Shown piece by piece: positions 1-7,663 of a DNA stretch of 42,557 nt. Both the position numbers and the translations under genes were made by a program. The stretch is from contig NZ_AUFG01000032.1 in NCBI RefSeq assembly GCF_000426385.1, positions 1 to 42,557 of the forward strand, read 5' to 3'. The notes under the pieces are model-generated. The model was not told where the DNA came from and searched no databases. It saw only the letters and a program-made list of their open reading frames with translations. Position 1 is the first letter of the stretch. Each line of letters starts with the position of its first letter. This stretch comes from Arsenicicoccus bolidensis DSM 15745. GTDB taxonomy: Bacteria; Actinomycetota; Actinomycetes; Actinomycetales; Dermatophilaceae.

Positions 1-1
1 G

Positions 2-27
2 GGCTCTTCAACCTTGAGGTGGGGGTG
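2..27 (+). repeat. Left terminal inverted repeat of the ISL3 element
   Basis: It starts GGCTCTTCAACC and ends GGTGGGGGTG. It pairs with the right end at 1442-1467, with mismatches only at positions 10, 11, 15 and 16 of the repeat. Confidence 0.88.
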
Positions 28-120
28 AGCGCGACACGCTAGAGCACGGGGTGAGGGTGGTTGGGGGTCGAGGCCTTCAGGATCGGAAGCGTCTCTTCAA
101 CCTGACCGGAAGGCCTCGAC

Positions 121-1461
121 GTGTCCGAGCCTACGGGGTGCTGCTGCGCTTCCACGACCCCTTCGTACTGTGACCATTGCGACCTGCTGGTCGGCCTGGA
201 CGGCTTGCACGTGGTCGACGTCGACAAGACCGGCCATGGCGTGCTCGTGGTCACGATGGAGTCCGCGCCGACGGTGATGGGCTGCCCGACGTGTGGGGTG
301 GTCGCTGAGAGTCGCGGCCGACGCACGACCACGCTGGTGGACATCCCGTGTTTCGCCCGGCCGACCCGGCTGCGGTGGCGCAAACGCACGTGGCGGTGCC
401 TGGAGCCGGCGTGCCCGACCAGGGTGTTCACCGAGCAGGACGAGCAGATAGCCCGCCCGCGCGGGCTGTTGACCACCCGGGCGTGCCGGTGGGTGATCGA
501 GCAGGTCCGCCGCGAGCACGCCTCCATCCACGGACTCGCGCGGCAGCTGGGGGTGGCGTGGAAGACGGTATGGGGCTCGATCCAACCCATCCTGGCGACG
601 CTGGCCGACGACGAGGCCCGGTTCGCCGGCGTGACCACCCTCGGGGTGGACGAACACCTGTGGCACCACGTGAGTCCCCGCAAGCGCGGCCCGAAGGAAC
701 TCACCGGCATGGTCGACCTGACCCGTGACAAGGACGGACGCGTCCGAGCCCGGCTGCTCGACCTCGTACCCGGCCGCTCCGGGACCGTGTACAAGACATG
801 GCTCGACCAACGCGGCACGGCGTTCAAGGCTGGGGTCGAGGTCGCCACCCTGGACCCGTTCCACGGCTACAAGAACGCCATCGACGACAAACTCGCCGAC
901 GCCACCGCTGTCCTGGATGCTTTCCATGTGGTCGCCCTGGCCGGCCGGGCGGTCGATGAGGTTCGCCGCCGCGTGCAGCAGGAGATCCACGGTCACCGTG
1001 GCCGTGCCGGCGACCCGCTGTACGGGATCCGGAACATCCTGCGCTGCGCGGCCGAGCGGCTCACCGAGAAGCAACAGGCCCGCCTGGCCGCTGCCATCGC
1101 CGCCGACGAGCGCCACGACGCCGTCCACATCGCCTGGCAGTGCGCCCAACGTGTTCGCGCCGCGTACGCCCACCCCGACCCCGCTCGAGGCCGCCAACTC
1201 GCTGAACAAGTCGTCGCCAGCTTCCCCACGTGTCCCATCCCCGAGATCGCCAAGCTGGGCCGCACCCTCAAGCAGTGGAGGGACGCCTTCCTGGCCTACT
1301 TCGACACCGGCCGCGCCAGCAACGGCGGCACCGAGAGCATCAACGGGCTCATCGAACTCCACCGCCGCATCGCCCGCGGCTTCCGCAACCGAGACAACTA
1401 CCGGCTACGCATGCTCCTCATCGGCGGCGGACTCACCCCGCCACCCCCACCGGAAGTGTGA
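121..1461 (+). CDS. ISL3-family transposase
   Basis: This 446-residue transposase catalyses cut-and-paste movement of the surrounding element. An N-terminal zinc-finger region has CPTC at 55-58 and a second Cys pair at C93 and C98, followed by a helix-turn-helix near 134-152 (HGLARQLGVAWKTV). The DDE catalytic residues fit GVDEH (D177), LDPFHGYK (D245) and NGGTESINGL (E405). The length is normal for ISL3 enzymes and the frame is unbroken, so the copy is probably active. The GTG start at 121 has no clear ribosome binding site. The conserved LVGLDGLHVVDV block begins at residue 23, so a slightly later start is possible. Confidence 0.9.
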   Translation: MSEPTGCCCASTTPSYCDHCDLLVGLDGLHVVDVDKTGHGVLVVTMESAPTVMGCPTCGVVAESRGRRTTTLVDIPCFARPTRLRWRKRTWRCLEPACPTRVFTEQDEQIARPRGLLTTRACRWVIEQVRREHASIHGLARQLGVAWKTVWGSIQPILATLADDEARFAGVTTLGVDEHLWHHVSPRKRGPKELTGMVDLTRDKDGRVRARLLDLVPGRSGTVYKTWLDQRGTAFKAGVEVATLDPFHGYKNAIDDKLADATAVLDAFHVVALAGRAVDEVRRRVQQEIHGHRGRAGDPLYGIRNILRCAAERLTEKQQARLAAAIAADERHDAVHIAWQCAQRVRAAYAHPDPARGRQLAEQVVASFPTCPIPEIAKLGRTLKQWRDAFLAYFDTGRASNGGTESINGLIELHRRIARGFRNRDNYRLRMLLIGGGLTPPPPPEV

Positions 1462-1467
1462 AGAGCC
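1442..1467 (-). repeat. Right terminal inverted repeat of the ISL3 element
   Basis: Read on the minus strand it starts GGCTCTTCACAC and ends GGTGGGGGTG, mirroring the left end. The last codons of the transposase (the poly-Pro tail) are encoded inside this repeat, so the end of the gene doubles as the transposon end. Confidence 0.88.
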
Positions 1468-1845
1468 TGCAAAGGAGTGTTTGCAAAACAATCTTTGTGG
1501 TCTTGGCTGGCGTCATGATCGATCCCCGCCAACGTCGTCACCCCGGACGTGACCCAGCTACCACAAGAACGATTCACCTGGCATTCTTAGAAATACCCAT
1601 CGGCCATCGTTCAGGACCTTGCTGCCAAATCGGCGCAGACCCGCATCCCTTGGCCCGTGCGTCTTTGAAGGACGCGGTCAGAGCAGTTCGCCGGAGGTTC
1701 CAGCGCTGACACCCACCAAAGACCAACAGCTTCAGGAAATGCGTCACGGCGCCACCATCCGTCATTCTTCTAGACCCTCGGTGAGATTTTCTGCATCCAG
1801 GTGACTTCCCTTTCTTGGCGGGCGCCCTCTCGATAGAATAGAGCG
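1468..1845. other. Intergenic stretch between the IS and the HNH remnant
   Basis: This 378-bp stretch is visibly richer in A/T than its surroundings (for example around 1482-1500 and 1570-1625). Only short open frames of 60-65 codons occur, and none resembles a known protein. The last 35 bp hold the promoter of the DUF222 gene. The rest may be remnant DNA disrupted by the IS insertion, but nothing recognisable remains. Confidence 0.5.
1812..1839 (+). promoter_or_regulatory. Leaderless promoter of the DUF222/HNH gene
   Basis: A -10 box TAGAAT at 1834-1839 stands 6 nt before the ATG at 1846, with a weak -35 (TTCTTG, 1812-1817) 16 bp upstream. The spacing puts the transcription start at or next to the ATG, the leaderless arrangement common in Actinobacteria. 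Confidence 0.6.
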
Positions 1846-3145
1846 ATGAAATTCACCGATGTCGTCACCGCGAGAGGGGTCCTCACCGAGGCCCTCACCG
1901 CGCTGCGCACGCTCGGTGAGGGCCTGGCCTTCGTCCAGGAGGCGGACCTCGGGGACCTGGCCCGCGAGGCCTCGCAGGTGACGGCTCTCGCGCGTGGGCT
2001 GCTCACCGCCACGACGATGGAGGCCGAGGCTCGCGGGCTCCTGGTCACGTCGGGGTCGGGCAACATCGCGCAGTGGCTCCTCGACCACGAGGCGGCCACC
2101 CCCGAAGTCGAGCGCAACACGATCGCGCGCGCCGTGCGCGAGACGCGCCGGCGCGAGCTGGCTCCGCTCCGCGACGCGATGGCGTCGGGCGAGGTCAGCC
2201 CAGGCGACGCGATCACTGCCGCGAGGACCTTCGACGACCTGCGCCTCACCACCGACCCGGCCATGCACCCCGACATCGTCGACGCCGTCATCGAGCTCGC
2301 CCAGGTGGGGTTCAACCGCAGCAGCCTCCGGCGGTTCCGCACCGAGATGCTCGCGCGCTTCGGCACAGCCCGCGACGAGGACCACGAGCTCGACAAGGCC
2401 ACCCGCCGGGGCGTCACCGGTTGGCACGAGCTGCCCGACGGCACCTGGCGGTTCGAGGCGACCTACGACACGCCCGACAAGGTCGTGCTCGACGCCCTCT
2501 TCAACGCGCTCGGTGCTCCCCTCCCCCAGTCCGACGGCATGCCGGACCTGCGCACCCCCGGACAGCGCCGCGCCGACGCCCTCGTCCAGGCCGCGCAGCT
2601 GGTCGCCCGGATGGGCACGACGGGTCCCACGGGCACGGACGCCCGCGTCAACCTCATCCTGCCGATCGAGTCGCTCACCCACGCCACCGGCGAGGGCGCC
2701 ACCGCCGGATCCGACGAGCGCGGCACCCCCCTGATGCCCGCCACCGCGCGTCTGCTCTCGTGCTGCGCGACGGTCACGTCGCCACCCAGCTGCCATCGGG
2801 GACGGACCAGCCCCGGCAGCTCGGTGCAGCCGTGTCGGGTCGTGGCGGGCCTGGCGGGAGCGGCGAGGGACGAGCCGCGGATGGTAGGCCCGACGCGGCT
2901 GCACCGAGCGGCCTGATGAACCTCCCCACCACATCGTCCATTGGGCCGACGGCGGGGAGACCAACCTCGACAACCTGGCCTCGCTGTGCGGCCCGCACCA
3001 CCGGTTCATCCACCAGCACCACATCACCGGTCACGTCGACAGCACCGCCCCGAGGGGAGGGCGCAGGGTGAGGTGGCACGTCATGCGCGTCGGGTTCGGA
3101 TGGAGACCGGCACCACCGCCCGAGCCCGACGAGGTCATCGCCTGA
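1846..3145 (+). pseudogene. Degraded DUF222/HNH endonuclease-like gene (13E12 family)
   Basis: The DUF222 part is intact from ATG 1846 to about codon 310 (PIESLTHATGEG, then GTPLMPATARL). The frame then runs into unrelated sequence and stops at 2916. The HNH module reappears in another frame from 2921 to a TGA at 3143-3145: HHIVHWADGGETNLDNL, CGPHHRFIHQHHITG. The usual linker with the GCxFPGCxxPxxWC block is missing between the two halves, so at least one deletion or replacement and a frame change have occurred. The intact paralogue at the right edge of the window shows what was lost. DUF222/HNH proteins are repeat-like nuclease homologues of unclear role. Confidence 0.82.
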
Positions 3146-3196
3146 GGCCAGCCTCGTTCCCCGCGGTCCGACATCAGCCCGCCAGCACCCGGCTCT

Positions 3197-3223
3197 CGCC
3201 TGCCCGAGGGTCGGGCACAGGCG
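3197..3223. terminator. Hairpin between the convergent HNH remnant and hrpA
   Basis: TGCCCGA (3201-3207) and TCGGGCA (3211-3217) form a perfect 7-bp stem with a GGG loop. It can be extended by four G:C pairs past a two-base bulge. It lies in the 80-bp gap between convergent genes and could stop transcription from both sides. No U-tract is present on either strand. Confidence 0.45.
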
Positions 3224-3226
3224 CGC

Positions 3227-6200
3227 TCAGCGGGCCTCGGCCGCGTCCATCGCCTTGTAGATCCGCTGCTCGCTCACCGGGTGCGCCGTCCCCAGCGACT
3301 GGGCGAAGAGCGACACCCGCAGCTCCTCGAGCATCCACCGGATCTCGACGACGTCCGGGGCGTCGACGCGCGCAGGCTTGAGGCTCTTGAGGAAGTCGGC
3401 GTGCTCCCGCTCCACGGTCGCCACCACGGCCTGCCGCTCGTCGTCCCGGCGCAGGTCGTCCGGGCCCTTCTGCGCCCGTATGACGATCGCGCGGACGTAG
3501 CGCTGCAGGTGCCGCAGGCGCGCCCGGCCCGTCTCGGCGACGAACCCAGGATGGATCAGCGCCTCGAGCTGGCGGGTCATGTCGTCCTTCATGGCGCGCG
3601 CGGCCGGCGAGAGGCGGTCCAGCGCCAGCCGGGCCTCGCGGGCCGCAACGAGGATGGGCTCCACCTGCTCGATGATCTCGATGACGCGGGCGGACACGAG
3701 CTGGCGGACCCGGCGCAGCACCTCGGCATACTGCTCCTGGTCCCGCACGATCCCCGCGGCACCGGCCGTCAGGGAGGGTGTCTCGGCGACGATCGAGTCG
3801 ATGGTCGCCGCGAGGCAGTCGTCGAGCAGGGCGGGGACGGACCCGTGCGGGTTGTGGCCGAGGGCGATCTTCTGCTGGTTGGTGAGGACGGCGAGGACCC
3901 GCTTCCACGGCGGCGTGATGTCGAGCAGCAGGAGCCGCCGCAGGCCGAGTCGTGACGCGACCTCCGCCTCGTGCTCGGTGGCGAGCACCTGCACCGACAC
4001 CGAGGTGCCGCGGTCGACGAGGGCGGGATAGCCGTGCAGCGTCCGACCGCCCTTGACGCGCTGCTCGAAGGTCGCCGGCAGCGCCCCGAAGTCCCACGTG
4101 GTCAGGCCGGTTCGCTCGATCGACGACGCGGCGGACGCCATGGTCTGGCGGACCGTGGGGGCGAGCTGGCGCCGCAGCGCCTCCAGCTCCTTGGACTCGC
4201 CGAGCGCCTTGCCCCGGACGTCCTCGACGCGGAAGGTCATGCGCAGGTGGTCCGGGACCTTGCTCCAGTCCCACTCGTCGGGCCGTATGCCGAACCCCGT
4301 GCGGCTGCCCAGGGCGGCGGCGAGCTCGTCGACCAGGTCCTGCCCCGACGCCGGATCCGCCTGGGCCAGAGCGGTTCTCGCGTGGTCCGGCGCGGGCACG
4401 AAGTGCTTGCGGGTGGCCTTGGGCAAGGACTTGATCAGGGCGGTCGCCAGCTCCTCGCGCATCCCGGGCACGAGCCAGTCGAAGCCCTCGTCGCGCACCT
4501 GGTTGAGGACCTCGACGGGGATGTGGCAGGTGACGCCGTCGGCGTCCGCGCCCGGCTCGAACTGGTAGGTCAGCCGCAGCTCCAGCTCGCCCTGACGCCA
4601 GGTCTGCGGGTAGTCGGCGCTGACGGACGTGTCGGCACCCTCGGCGACGACCACGTCCTCGGTGAAGGTCAGCAGGTCCGGCGTCTCGTGCCGCGCGGAC
4701 TTCCACCACGCGTCGAAGTGCCGCCCGGACACGACGGACTCGGGGATGCGGGCGTCGTAGAACGCGAACAGCTCGTCGTCGTCGACCAGGATGTCGCGGC
4801 GCCGGGCGCGCTCCTCCAGCTCGGCGACCTCCTTGAGCAGGCGCCGGTTGTCGTGGAAGAAGTGGTGGCCGGTGTCCCAGTCCCCCTCCACGAGCGCGTG
4901 CCGGATGAACAGCTCGCGCGCCAGCACCGGGTCGACGCGACCGAGGCTGGCCTTGCGCCCCGCGACGAGCGGTATGCCGTAGAGCGTGACGCGCTCCAGG
5001 GCGACCGCTCCGGATCGCTTTCGCTCCCAGTGGGGTTCGGCATACGTCCGCTTGACCAGGTGCGAGCCGAGACGCTCGGCCCAGGCCGGGTCGATGCGCG
5101 CGTTGGTGCGCGCCCACAGCCGGGTGGTCTCGACGAGCTCGGCCGACATGACCCAGTCCGGCTGCTGCCGCTGGAGCACCGATCCGGGCTGGATGGCGAA
5201 GCGGGCACCGCGGGCACCGGCGTACTCGCGGCGCTCGGGATCGCGAAGTCCGATGTGGGACAGCAGCCCTGACAGCATCGCCTGGTGGATCGCGTCGGGC
5301 GTCCCGGGGCTCTTGTTGGGCTCGAGGTGGAGTGCCTTGCACGCCTGCTTGAGCTGCAGGTGCAGGTCCTGCCACTCGCGGATGCGCAGGTAGTGCAGGT
5401 ACTCCTGCTTGCACATCCGACGAAAGGCGCTGCCGCTCAAGGCCTTCTGCTGCTCGCGGAGGTAGTTCCACAGGTTGAGCCAGGTGATGAAGTCGCTGTG
5501 CTCGTCCTTGAACCTCGCGTGCTGCTGGTCGGCCTGGGCCTGCTTGTCGACGGGCCGCTCGCGCGGGTCCTGGATCGACAGGGCTGCCGTGATGACGAGC
5601 ACCTCTGCGAGGCAGCCGTTCTCGTTGGCCTCGAGGATCATGCGGGCCAGGCGCGGGTCGACGGGCAGGGCCGCGATGGACCGGCCGTATGCCGTCAGCC
5701 CCCTGCCTCGCCCGGCGTCGCGTCCCGCGGAGGCAGCGTCGATCGCGCCGATCTCGAGGAGCAGGTTGAGCCCGTCCGTCACCTGCCGCGAGTCCGGCGG
5801 GTCGACGAACGGGAACCGCGCGACGTCGCCGAGCCCCAGGGAGATCATCTGCAGGATGACCGACGCGAGGTTGGTGCGCAGGATCTCGGGATCGGTGAAC
5901 TCCGCTCTGGCGTCGAAGTCCTCCTCGGAGTAGAGCCGGATGCAGATGCCGTCGGAGACGCGTCCGCAGCGGCCGGCGCGCTGCGCCGCCGAGGCCTGCG
6001 AGATGGGCTCGATCGGCAGGCGCTGGACCTTGGTGCGCTGGCTGTAGCGCGAGACGCGGGCGACGCCGGTGTCGACGACGTAGCGGATCCCCGGGACCGT
6101 CAGCGAGGTCTCGGCCACGTTGGTCGCGAGCACGACGCGACGTCCGGTGTGCCGCGAGAAGACGCGGTGCTGCTCGGCGCTCGACAGCCGGGCGTAGAGC

Positions 6201-7192
6201 GGGAGGATCTCCGTCCCCGGAAGGCCCAGCCCCTCGAGCGCGTCGGCGGCGTCACGGATCTCGCGCTCCCCGGAGCAGAAGACGAGGACGTCCTGGTCCG
6301 AGCCGTCGCCGGACCCGGCCTCGGTCCACAGCTCCTCGACGGCGTCCACGATCCCGGTGACCTGGTCGACCGTCTCGAGCAGATCCCCTGCGAGAGAGAG
6401 TCGCTCGAGGGGGCGGTAGCGGACCTCGACCGGGTAGGTGCGACCGGACACCTCGATGATCGGCGCGGGTTCGCCTGCGGCGGAGGCGAAGTGCTCCGCG
6501 AACCGCTCGGGGTCGATGGTCGCCGAGGTGATGATCACCTTGAGGTCCGGGCGTCGCGGCAGCAGCTGCTTGAGGTAGCCGAGGATGAAGTCGATGTTGA
6601 GCGACCGCTCGTGCGCCTCGTCGATGATGATCGTGTCGTAGCGGCGCAGGTCCCGGTCGCGCTGCAGCTCCGCGAGGAGGATGCCGTCGGTCATGACCTT
6701 GACGAGCGTGTCGCGGGTCGAGTGGTCGCCGAAGCGCACCTGGTAGCCCACGGGCCGCTCCTCGTCGGCCGTCCGCTCCCCCGTGATCGGGTGCCCCAGC
6801 TCCTCGGCGATGCGCTCGGCCACGGACCGGGCGGCGATGCGCCGCGGCTGGGTGTGGCCGATCAGGCCGTGGATGCCGCGGCCCAGCTCCAGGCAGATCT
6901 TGGGGATCTGGGTGGTCTTGCCGGACCCCGTCTCGCCCGCGATGACGACCACCTGGTGGTCGCGGATCGCGGCGGCGATGTCGTCCTTGCGGGCGACGAC
7001 GGGCAGCTGCTCGGGATAGGTGATCTCGGGGACGAGCGCTCGACGCCGGGCCTCGCGCTCCTGACCCCGCGCCCGGGCGGCCTCGCGCTCCTCGGGCGTG
7101 CGGGCGTCGGCGTCCCGTCGGCCCCGCGGTCGGCGCCCCGGCGGACGCCCGCGGCGTCGCTGGTCGCTGGGGCGGGAGGACTCGTCAGGCAC
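3227..7192 (-). CDS. hrpA: ATP-dependent DEAH-box RNA helicase HrpA
   Basis: This is a DEAH/RHA helicase of about 1,321 residues, close to the roughly 1,300 of E. coli HrpA. It unwinds RNA, and E. coli HrpA is linked to rescue of stalled ribosomes. From the chosen GTG, an Arg-rich N-terminus is followed by Walker A GETGSGKT (86-93), DEAH (191-194), SAT (223-225), motif VI (SQASAAQRAGRCGR), the HA2/OB region and the long HrpA-specific C-terminal domain (DUF3418). GTG 7192 is chosen because GGAG precedes it, although only by 3 nt; an in-frame ATG about 60 nt upstream is an alternative. It lies 68 nt downstream of the DUF2249 gene on the same strand. Confidence 0.95.
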   Translation of the reverse strand: MPDESSRPSDQRRRGRPPGRRPRGRRDADARTPEEREAARARGQEREARRRALVPEITYPEQLPVVARKDDIAAAIRDHQVVVIAGETGSGKTTQIPKICLELGRGIHGLIGHTQPRRIAARSVAERIAEELGHPITGERTADEERPVGYQVRFGDHSTRDTLVKVMTDGILLAELQRDRDLRRYDTIIIDEAHERSLNIDFILGYLKQLLPRRPDLKVIITSATIDPERFAEHFASAAGEPAPIIEVSGRTYPVEVRYRPLERLSLAGDLLETVDQVTGIVDAVEELWTEAGSGDGSDQDVLVFCSGEREIRDAADALEGLGLPGTEILPLYARLSSAEQHRVFSRHTGRRVVLATNVAETSLTVPGIRYVVDTGVARVSRYSQRTKVQRLPIEPISQASAAQRAGRCGRVSDGICIRLYSEEDFDARAEFTDPEILRTNLASVILQMISLGLGDVARFPFVDPPDSRQVTDGLNLLLEIGAIDAASAGRDAGRGRGLTAYGRSIAALPVDPRLARMILEANENGCLAEVLVITAALSIQDPRERPVDKQAQADQQHARFKDEHSDFITWLNLWNYLREQQKALSGSAFRRMCKQEYLHYLRIREWQDLHLQLKQACKALHLEPNKSPGTPDAIHQAMLSGLLSHIGLRDPERREYAGARGARFAIQPGSVLQRQQPDWVMSAELVETTRLWARTNARIDPAWAERLGSHLVKRTYAEPHWERKRSGAVALERVTLYGIPLVAGRKASLGRVDPVLARELFIRHALVEGDWDTGHHFFHDNRRLLKEVAELEERARRRDILVDDDELFAFYDARIPESVVSGRHFDAWWKSARHETPDLLTFTEDVVVAEGADTSVSADYPQTWRQGELELRLTYQFEPGADADGVTCHIPVEVLNQVRDEGFDWLVPGMREELATALIKSLPKATRKHFVPAPDHARTALAQADPASGQDLVDELAAALGSRTGFGIRPDEWDWSKVPDHLRMTFRVEDVRGKALGESKELEALRRQLAPTVRQTMASAASSIERTGLTTWDFGALPATFEQRVKGGRTLHGYPALVDRGTSVSVQVLATEHEAEVASRLGLRRLLLLDITPPWKRVLAVLTNQQKIALGHNPHGSVPALLDDCLAATIDSIVAETPSLTAGAAGIVRDQEQYAEVLRRVRQLVSARVIEIIEQVEPILVAAREARLALDRLSPAARAMKDDMTRQLEALIHPGFVAETGRARLRHLQRYVRAIVIRAQKGPDDLRRDDERQAVVATVEREHADFLKSLKPARVDAPDVVEIRWMLEELRVSLFAQSLGTAHPVSEQRIYKAMDAAEAR

Positions 7193-7238
7193 GCTCTCCA
7201 GGATAGGTGGGCGGTGCAAACCGGTTGCCCGCCGCCGC

Positions 7239-7261
7239 ATCCCCCACCCAGCGAGGGGGAT
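7239..7261 (-). terminator. Hairpin overlapping the DUF2249 stop codon
   Basis: ATCCCCC (7239-7245) and GGGGGAT (7255-7261) form a perfect 7-bp stem with a 9-nt loop, beginning inside the TGA of the DUF2249 gene. It could separate that gene from hrpA or attenuate read-through. There is no U-tract. Confidence 0.4.
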
Positions 7262-7608
7262 CAGGCGGCGACGCGGACGAACCGCAGCCGCCACACCTGC
7301 GGCCCGCGCTGCACGTAGTCCACGGAGAAGCGCTCGGGCCAACGCTGCTCGACCTGGGCCAGCAGCGGCAGCGGGTCGTGCGGGGCCACGAGGATCAGGC
7401 CGTTGCCGGGGGCCAGCGACTCGAGCCCGCCGAAGATCACGCCGTGCCGGATGGCGTGCGGCACCACGGTCGCGTCGAGCTCCGGGAGCCCCTCGACCGG
7501 GACCACGGGCAGCGAGCGCGCTGGCGCCGCGGTGGCCGTCGCAGCACCAGAGGCGCCGGTGGTGGGCTCGTCGTGGCCGCAGCCGCAGCCGCACGATGAC
7601 TCGGACAT
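7261..7608 (-). CDS. DUF2249 domain protein with Cys-rich N-terminus
   Basis: A 115-residue cytosolic protein. Residues 35-113 match the DUF2249 fold: ELDATVVPHAIRHGVIFGGL, then APGNGLILVAPHDPLPLLAQ, ending QRGPQVWRLRFV. The N-terminus is MSESSCGCGCGH, with Cys 6, 8, 10 and His 12, a potential metal or iron-sulfur ligand cluster. The ATG is preceded by AGGAG at 7 nt. DUF2249 proteins often neighbour hemerythrins and nitric-oxide-related genes, and a hemerythrin-like gene lies two genes upstream here. The exact biochemical function is unknown; a role in redox or NO defence is an inference from context. Confidence 0.85.
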   Translation of the reverse strand: MSESSCGCGCGHDEPTTGASGAATATAAPARSLPVVPVEGLPELDATVVPHAIRHGVIFGGLESLAPGNGLILVAPHDPLPLLAQVEQRWPERFSVDYVQRGPQVWRLRFVRVAA

Positions 7609-7632
7609 AGGGGTCTCCTCAGCACGATGGGA

Positions 7633-7663
7633 TGATTAAACCCACCATATACCGTGATTAAAA
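7633..7663 (-). promoter_or_regulatory. Possible operator: paired TGATTAAA direct repeats
   Basis: TGATTAAA occurs at 7633-7640 and again at 7655-7662, 22 bp apart start to start (about two helical turns), in the only A/T-rich patch for kilobases. The patch overlaps the stop codon of the DUF6541 gene and ends 25 bp before the DUF2249 ATG. A regulator binding one face of the helix at a separate DUF2249 promoter would explain it. No consensus that I recognise matches. Confidence 0.4.

Larger units (their letters stand above)
2..1467 (+). mobile_element. ISL3-family insertion sequence, complete
   Basis: A 1,466-bp element is bounded by imperfect 26-bp inverted repeats at 2-27 and 1442-1467. Both ends begin GGCTCTTCA and share the inner block GGTGGGGGTG, giving 22 of 26 matches. 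GGCTCTTC termini are typical of the ISL3 family. The element encloses one transposase gene. ISL3 elements usually make 8-bp target duplications. The right flank is tgcaaagg at 1468-1475, but only one base of left flank lies in the window, so the duplication cannot be checked. Confidence 0.9.

Noticed and set aside
1574-1804. Two short open frames in the gap after the IS
   Set aside because: About 60 codons each, mutually overlapping on opposite strands, with no ribosome binding site or recognisable similarity.
3174-7318. Very long overlapping open frames in and opposite hrpA (over 650 codons)
   Set aside because: They are Arg/Gly/Ala/Asp-rich shadows of a high-G+C gene, without domains or ribosome binding sites; HrpA itself has all helicase motifs.
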